Below, one piece after another: positions 5,897-9,885 of a stretch of 9,885 bases of DNA. The position numbers were made by a program, and so were the translations under genes. Position 1 is the stretch's first letter. Every line of letters begins with the position of its first letter. The stretch lies in NCBI GenBank assembly GCA_943324575.2, contig CALPMD020000023.1, forward strand, positions 1 to 9,885, written 5' to 3'. The notes under the pieces were generated by a model that did no database searches, was not told the DNA's origin, and saw nothing but the letters and a program-made list of their open reading frames with translations. The DNA is from Akkermansia muciniphila (GTDB lineage: Bacteria; Verrucomicrobiota; Verrucomicrobiia; Verrucomicrobiales; Akkermansiaceae).

Positions 5897-7792
5897 ATGT
5901 TTCAAAAAAACTCCCCCGACCCCGCTCGAGAGACGCCAAATCGACTGGCGGAACTTTGGTACGACGAGCCGCTGCGGCGAGCCTCACTAGGGGTGTCGTT
6001 TTTCTGGGTTGTGACGGTATTTGTCGGTTACTGGTCGACTCGATGGGCGCAGGTGACCCCCACAGGGGTGAATGACAGTGGCATGCGGTTGGTGGTTTTC
6101 ATGACGGTGGCTGCCCTTGGGCTCGCCGCGGGTTTTGGATTTTCGGCGCTTTTATCGCGGCAACGGACGGTGCTGGCGCGGGTACCTGTCGCGGGGTTGG
6201 GGATGACGGGCACGACGATGGCGCTGGCTTTCTTAACGCCGAGTGGATGGGGATTTTCGGTCACTCTGGGTTTTCTGACTTTTTCGGCGGCGGTGTTTTT
6301 TTCGTCATTGAGCGTGTGGTTGAAAAGCCGCGAGGCCGCACCAATTCGAGGACGTTTGCAGGGCGCGATGCACCTGCAGCATGGCGCGGTGGCGATCGTA
6401 GCGCTGGTCGCGATCGGAATCTTTGAATACGGCACACAGGCGCTGGGTCTGCCGGTGGCGAGAGGATTGAAACTTGAAATCGCCCTCGTGAGCGTGGTTT
6501 GCGGCTTGATCAGCGCCTCATGGATCGCCCGCCAACCGGGCGACTTTGTGCGCTTGGTCGGCGGGGGGCTGATTCGCTGGATCTATCGGATCGAGTTGGT
6601 GCACCCCGAGCGGATCCCCACGGAGGGAGGCGCGCTGCTGCTGCCCAACCATGTTACGTATCTGGACGCATTTTTCATCACGGCAGCATGTTCGCGGCCA
6701 GTCCGGTTCGTCATGGACGAGACCTTCATGGCCAGCCGCTTGATCCGGGTATTTGTGAGCATTTTCGACACCGTGGCGATCCGCACCAGCCAACCGCGGG
6801 AGGCGATCCGTCTCACCGTCGACGCACTGAAAAACGGCGAGCTGGTGTGTTTGTTTCCCGAAGGCCAACTGACGCGCACCGGCACGCTCAATGAACTGCG
6901 GCGCGGCTGCGAGCTGATCGCCAAAAAATCGAGCTATCCACTCATTCCGCTATGGTGTGACGGCGGATGGGGATCGATCTTTTCATTCGAGAGCGGAAAA
7001 TTTTTCCGCAAGCGGCCATCGCGAGCACCGGGGTCCCTGATTCTCGTGGCAGGGCAGAGAATCACGGCAGAGAGGGCGGATTTGGCCACGATCCGACAAG
7101 GTATGTTCATGGCATCAGCTGAAGCGATCAGCAAACGATTCGAGTCGGCCGATTGGAAAAAGCGACGACCCACAGGCAAGATGGCCGAGCCGCTGTGGGC
7201 AGGTGGCGAAACCGCGCGACGTTGGATGTGGATCAATGGTCACCAGATTGGCCAGATCTCCGCCCTGCCGTGGCGACGCACGTTTTCTATCTTGGCGGGT
7301 GACCCGCTGCCGACCAGTCTGCCGGGATTGCTCCTAGCCTTCCCCGAGCTGTTTGGCGCGGAAGCCGAGATCCAAACAGCGGTGAACGGAGAATTGAGCG
7401 CCTCATGGGTCGGTGGAGATCAGCTACGGCAGGTGCTCAGCTCGGCGCAGTTATCAGCAGAGATCGTGTTCTATGATTTTGGCCAAGACGCATTGGATCC
7501 AATTTACTGTGCCGGCGTGCTGCACTGCCCCTGTCTGGCTGTCGAAGGCAGAGTCATTGCGATGTCGATGGCCAATCCGGGTTTGCCGTGGTCAGACAGC
7601 ATCCCGCAGCGGGGTCACAAACTGGGTACTTGGGGAAAGCTGTTGCCCGGCTGGTTCTTGCTGCCGGGTGGCGATGGCGAACTCCGTGCACACGGCCCGG
7701 CCTCCCCGCTGGAAGGCCTGGCGCTTCCCAAAGGCTGCTTTCTCGATGCGGAAGGGTTTCTCGTCCGCGCAGCGGCTAAAAAAGCCAAGTGA
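5897..7792 (+). CDS. Membrane acyltransferase: half-MFS, PlsC and degenerate AMP-binding remnant
   Basis: The protein has 631 residues. Residues 25-210 hold six predicted membrane helices whose sequence style matches the second half of an LplT-like MFS transporter. Residues 225-410 form a PlsC-type acyltransferase with the catalytic NHVTYLD box (His252, Asp257) and FPEG at 320-323. The last 200 residues resemble an adenylation domain without its P-loop signature. GTWGKLLPG (577-585), GDGEL (592-596) and DAEGFL (617-622) echo the last motifs before the hinge, then the protein ends without the A10 lysine. It probably acylates lysophospholipids at the inner membrane, and is a shortened relative of LplT-Aas fusions. 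ATG 5897 has no binding site; the better AAGGG-ATG pair at 5875-5892 is in another frame, split by an A7 tract. Codons end in G or T far more often than in neighbouring genes. Confidence 0.85.
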   Translation: MFQKNSPDPARETPNRLAELWYDEPLRRASLGVSFFWVVTVFVGYWSTRWAQVTPTGVNDSGMRLVVFMTVAALGLAAGFGFSALLSRQRTVLARVPVAGLGMTGTTMALAFLTPSGWGFSVTLGFLTFSAAVFFSSLSVWLKSREAAPIRGRLQGAMHLQHGAVAIVALVAIGIFEYGTQALGLPVARGLKLEIALVSVVCGLISASWIARQPGDFVRLVGGGLIRWIYRIELVHPERIPTEGGALLLPNHVTYLDAFFITAACSRPVRFVMDETFMASRLIRVFVSIFDTVAIRTSQPREAIRLTVDALKNGELVCLFPEGQLTRTGTLNELRRGCELIAKKSSYPLIPLWCDGGWGSIFSFESGKFFRKRPSRAPGSLILVAGQRITAERADLATIRQGMFMASAEAISKRFESADWKKRRPTGKMAEPLWAGGETARRWMWINGHQIGQISALPWRRTFSILAGDPLPTSLPGLLLAFPELFGAEAEIQTAVNGELSASWVGGDQLRQVLSSAQLSAEIVFYDFGQDALDPIYCAGVLHCPCLAVEGRVIAMSMANPGLPWSDSIPQRGHKLGTWGKLLPGWFLLPGGDGELRAHGPASPLEGLALPKGCFLDAEGFLVRAAAKKAK

Positions 7793-7797
7793 CGTCG

Positions 7798-7825
7798 GTC
7801 AGGCGTCAGGCGTCAGGTGTCAGAC
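7798..7825. repeat. Tandem heptamer repeat, four units
   Basis: Four consecutive 7-base units are GTCAGGC, GTCAGGC, GTCAGGT and GTCAGAC. The array starts 6 bases after the acyltransferase stop. It contains the stop codon and last codons of the converging cvfB-like gene, whose C-terminal LTPDA is encoded by the repeat. It looks like a short intergenic heptamer repeat that has grown into the gene end. Confidence 0.8.
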
Positions 7826-8666
7826 GGATGCCATGGCTCTCGATGGTGATCTGCCCCCTTTTCCAGAGGGCACCCGTCGCTTGTTTAAAGGTGCGCTTGC
7901 TGACGCCGAGCTCCGCATTGATTTCATCGGCGGGGCTGTGATCGCTAAGCGCCCAGAAGCCGCCACGGGCGTTAAGCTCGGCGAGGATCTGGCCCTCGAG
8001 GCCTTCGACCTTCGCGCGGCCTGCGGCGTGCAGGCTGAGATTGATCTTCCCGTCGGGGCGCAAGGCGGTGATGTAGCCCTTGAGGGCCTCTCCCGGTTGG
8101 AGGTCTTGGAAAACCTCATTGGCAAAGATCAAGCCGCTGTGCGTGCCGTTGATAATCGCTTTGTAGCCCAAATCGGTTTTGCCAAAAATGATCAGATCCA
8201 CTTCCTGCTCCAAGTGGAAGTCGGGCGGCGTCAGGTCCATGTGCCGCGCGATGCGGGTGGAGGCGATGATGCGGCCCGTTTGCTCGTCAAGGTGGACATG
8301 AACGAGGTAGTTTTTGCCGATCTCCATGCGGACTTTCTGCTCGCGGAATGGGACCATCAGGTCTTTCGGTAGCCCCCAGTCAAGGAACGCACCGACCCCA
8401 GTAACGGCCACGCACTTCAGCCGCGCAAACTGCCCCGGCATGACCTTGGGCGCCTTGAGGGTGGCCACCTGGCGGTCCTCCGAATCGAGGTAAAGGAAGA
8501 CATCGACCAAATCACCGAGGCTCCAGCGCACTGGCATCTCACGGCGTGGCAGCAGGATCTCTCCCAATTCCCCGCCATCGAGAAACAGCCCGAAGGTTTT
8601 TTCGTGAAGGATTTGCAGAGATGCGCGCTCGCCGATGTTTGCCATGGCTGGAGAATGAACCGCCAC
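7806..8666 (-). CDS. CvfB-like S1-domain RNA-binding protein
   Basis: The 286-residue product matches the CvfB/YitL family, proteins that bind RNA and affect expression of other genes (virulence factors in Staphylococcus aureus). An opening IGERASLQILHEKTFGLFLD-like S1 domain (about 11-70) is followed by a second (75-140) and a third (150-215) S1-type barrel. The C-terminal winged helix (220-286) carries LGVSKRTFKQATG and KRGQITI. Length and domain order are those of the family. The start at GTG 8666 has GAGGGG six to ten bases upstream; ATG 8645 (residue 8) lacks a binding site but begins at the usual family N-terminus. It is divergent from the small gene at 8749, and its last codons lie inside a heptamer repeat. 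Confidence 0.9.
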   Translation of the reverse strand: MAVHSPAMANIGERASLQILHEKTFGLFLDGGELGEILLPRREMPVRWSLGDLVDVFLYLDSEDRQVATLKAPKVMPGQFARLKCVAVTGVGAFLDWGLPKDLMVPFREQKVRMEIGKNYLVHVHLDEQTGRIIASTRIARHMDLTPPDFHLEQEVDLIIFGKTDLGYKAIINGTHSGLIFANEVFQDLQPGEALKGYITALRPDGKINLSLHAAGRAKVEGLEGQILAELNARGGFWALSDHSPADEINAELGVSKRTFKQATGALWKRGQITIESHGIRLTPDA

Positions 8667-8748
8667 AGGCCCCCTCGTCGATGGCGATCTGCGGTTGCCG
8701 CTGGATTCGCCACTTGTTTCTCACTCCCACCCACGCCAGTCTCCGGCC

Positions 8749-9009
8749 ATGGAGAGTCACGAATGGTTTGAAAATACGGATGAAGGGAAAGTCTTTTACC
8801 GGGCAAACTATATCGGTCGCCGATGGACGATCATGACGACCATGCAAAAACGCGACCCCACTTGGACTGACATCAAGCCCGTGACCGAGCCGATCTGGCG
8901 CGAACTGCGCGACGTGGTGTGGAAAAAATACCAGCGCAAACGTTGCCCATGGGAACGCGTGGCTGACCTCGACAAAATCCTTGGCGACGAGCCTCTGCCG
9001 AAGCCGTAA
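8749..9009 (+). CDS. Small tryptophan-rich conserved hypothetical protein
   Basis: This 86-residue protein is soluble and strongly charged, with six tryptophans spread along it (HEWFE, RRWTIM, DPTWTD, EPIWRE, VVWKKY, CPWERV). I see no signal peptide, membrane segment or known domain. The pattern is strands first (about 13-30), then helices (45-62 and 66-78). I have an impression of similar small proteins in other Verrucomicrobiota, but cannot verify it. ATG 8749 is the first start that leaves the divergent promoter space (8667-8748) free. The function is unknown. The basic patch VWKKYQRKR could contact nucleic acid, which would suit its divergent pairing with an RNA-binding protein gene; that is speculation. 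Confidence 0.75.
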   Translation: MESHEWFENTDEGKVFYRANYIGRRWTIMTTMQKRDPTWTDIKPVTEPIWRELRDVVWKKYQRKRCPWERVADLDKILGDEPLPKP

Positions 9010-9113
9010 AGCAGCCTGCGAGGTGAGTTGGCAATTATTTTGTATTTTCCACGCTGAATTTCTTGACAGAAGTCTTAAAAATAGGCTTCTTTCCGGCCCG
9101 CGCTTGCCGCAAG

Positions 9114-9190
9114 GCACCCGTAGCTCAATTGGATAGAGCGTCTGACTACGAATCAGAAGGTTAGGGGTTCGAGTCCCTTCGGGTGTACCA
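9114..9190 (+). tRNA. tRNA-Arg (anticodon ACG)
   Basis: The 77-base cloverleaf has acceptor GCACCCG/CGGGTGT with a terminal G-U pair. The D arm is GCTCAATTGGATAGAGC, and the anticodon arm is TCTGA-CTACGAA-TCAGA with ACG. The T arm is AGGGG-TTCGAGT-CCCTT. Discriminator A and CCA (9188-9190) are encoded. ACG is expected to be deaminated to ICG by TadA to read CGU, CGC and CGA. A perfect TTGACA at 9063-9068 may be its -35 box, though no good -10 stands at 17 bases. Confidence 0.98.
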
Positions 9191-9192
9191 CT

Positions 9193-9221
9193 CTCAAGCT
9201 GCTTTGAATTAAGCAGTTGAG
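9193..9221 (+). terminator. Hairpin behind tRNA-Arg
   Basis: CTCAA-g-CTGCTT (9193-9204) pairs with AAGCAG-TTGAG (9211-9221): eleven pairs, one bulged G and a six-base loop. It begins three bases after the tRNA CCA. The following GTGTGTCT is only weakly U-rich, so it may act as an inefficient terminator or as a processing signal. Confidence 0.5.
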
Positions 9222-9228
9222 TGTGTCT

Positions 9229-9247
9229 ACAAAGACCTCACGCGAGG
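9229..9247 (-). terminator. Weak terminator-like hairpin downstream of carB
   Basis: On the minus strand CCTC-GCGT-GAGG is followed by TCTTTGT. The stem has only four strong pairs. It is placed 60-80 bases after the carB stop, between the two convergent genes, where a terminator would be expected. Confidence 0.3.
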
Positions 9248-9309
9248 CATTTTTCGCGCTTTTCAGCGGGTGCGCCACAACCACCGCCAAGGCGGCTCCC
9301 CGCTTCAAC

Positions 9310-9885
9310 TCAGGCGTGGTACTCCTGGATGCTCTTCACCGTGAATTCACGCTCCTTGAGTGAGCGGATCGCTTTGACCGAGGCTTCAGCCGCGGAAAGG
9401 TTGGTGGCGTGGGAAATCTTCTGGGCAATGGCGGTCGAGCGGATCTGGACCTCGTCGGCGCGGGCTTCGTGGCCACTCGGGGTGTTGATGACAAAGTGGA
9501 TCTCGCGGTTTTTCATCATGTCGATGACGTTCGGGCGGGCTTGTTCGGCCAGTTTGAAGAGGCGGTGGCACGGAATTCCTTCGGCCATCAGTCGAGCATG
9601 GGTGCCGCCAGTGGAGTAGATATTGAAGCCCAGATCGGCCAGATCGCGGGCAACGGCCACGGCGCGTTTCTTGTCCATGTCTGCCACAGAAAGGAAAACA
9701 TTGCCTACGGTCGGCAGCGGATTGAAGGCACTGATCTGCGACTTGGCGTAAGCCATGCCCCAATCGGCGTCGATGCCCATGACTTCACCCGTCGATTTCA
9801 TTTCAGGGCCAAGCACGATGTCGATGCCGGGGAAACGATTCCATGGGAAGACCGCTTCCTTCACCGAGAAATGCGACGGGACGAT
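9310..9885 (-). CDS. carB: Carbamoyl-phosphate synthase large subunit, C-terminal part
   Basis: This is the last 191 residues of CarB; the rest lies beyond the right edge. The enzyme makes carbamoyl phosphate from bicarbonate, glutamine-derived ammonia and two ATP, for arginine and pyrimidine synthesis. The visible part starts in the second ATP-grasp half, with SVKEAVFPWNRFPG and the very typical LGPEMKSTGEVMGID. After GNVFLSVADMDKKRAV comes the MGS-like allosteric domain, containing the STGGTHARLM loop and NVIDMMKNREIHFVINTPSG. In other species this domain binds regulators such as UMP, IMP or ornithine. The stop is TGA at 9312-9310. It converges on tRNA-Arg. Confidence 0.97.
   Translation of the reverse strand: MVPSHFSVKEAVFPWNRFPGIDIVLGPEMKSTGEVMGIDADWGMAYAKSQISAFNPLPTVGNVFLSVADMDKKRAVAVARDLADLGFNIYSTGGTHARLMAEGIPCHRLFKLAEQARPNVIDMMKNREIHFVINTPSGHEARADEVQIRSTAIAQKISHATNLSAAEASVKAIRSLKEREFTVKSIQEYHA

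Noticed and set aside
5890..6075. Independent 61-residue peptide from ATG 5890
   Set aside because: It has a good start, but the body overlaps the acyltransferase out of frame and shows no protein-like pattern. It is treated as part of the start/frameshift question.
7413..8372. Plus-strand frame of 319 residues spanning the acyltransferase end and the cvfB-like gene
   Set aside because: It is an out-of-frame composite of two well-supported genes on opposite strands.
1..9885. CRISPR arrays, insertion sequences, toxin-antitoxin or phage genes
   Set aside because: None seen. The only tandem repeat is the four-unit heptamer array, and all long frames are accounted for by other genes.

Overview
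This window reads like a piece of a bacterial chromosome with a GC-rich, mostly C-ending codon style. Protein content suggests the phylum Verrucomicrobiota: ArgJ with a long C-terminus, a CvfB-type S1 protein, and a small Trp-rich protein that I recall only from that group. This placement is an inference from protein style; no marker gene is present to settle it.

Layout. The left end (1-364) holds no gene I can support. A tRNA-Pro(GGG) on the minus strand (375-451) is followed at once by a compact terminator. Forty bases away, on the plus strand, lie argC and argJ, two consecutive steps of the cyclic arginine pathway. argJ runs tail to tail into a universal stress protein gene, and the two stop codons share one CTAG. 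A glyoxalase I-type gene follows. Next is a two-gene signalling operon with an ATGA overlap, made of a NarX/DegS-like histidine kinase and a NarL/FixJ-type response regulator.

The gap 5481-5889 is the most interesting non-coding stretch. On the minus strand it carries a perfect TATAAT with a 17-base-spaced -35-like box. About 150 bases of strongly self-complementary sequence come next, then a GC stem and a run of six U. I read this as an undescribed small RNA gene. To its right is a 631-residue membrane acyltransferase. It looks like a cut-down relative of the LplT-Aas lysophospholipid remodelling fusions: half an MFS transporter, an intact PlsC domain, and a remnant of an AMP-binding domain. 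Its codon use differs from its neighbours, and its start region contains an A7 tract that separates a good ribosome binding site and ATG from the main frame.

The right part has a four-unit heptamer repeat covering the end of a cvfB-like gene (minus strand), a divergent 86-residue orphan protein, a tRNA-Arg(ACG), and the C-terminal part of carB (minus strand, cut by the window edge). argC, argJ, tRNA-Arg and carB give the window an arginine theme, but they are not one operon.
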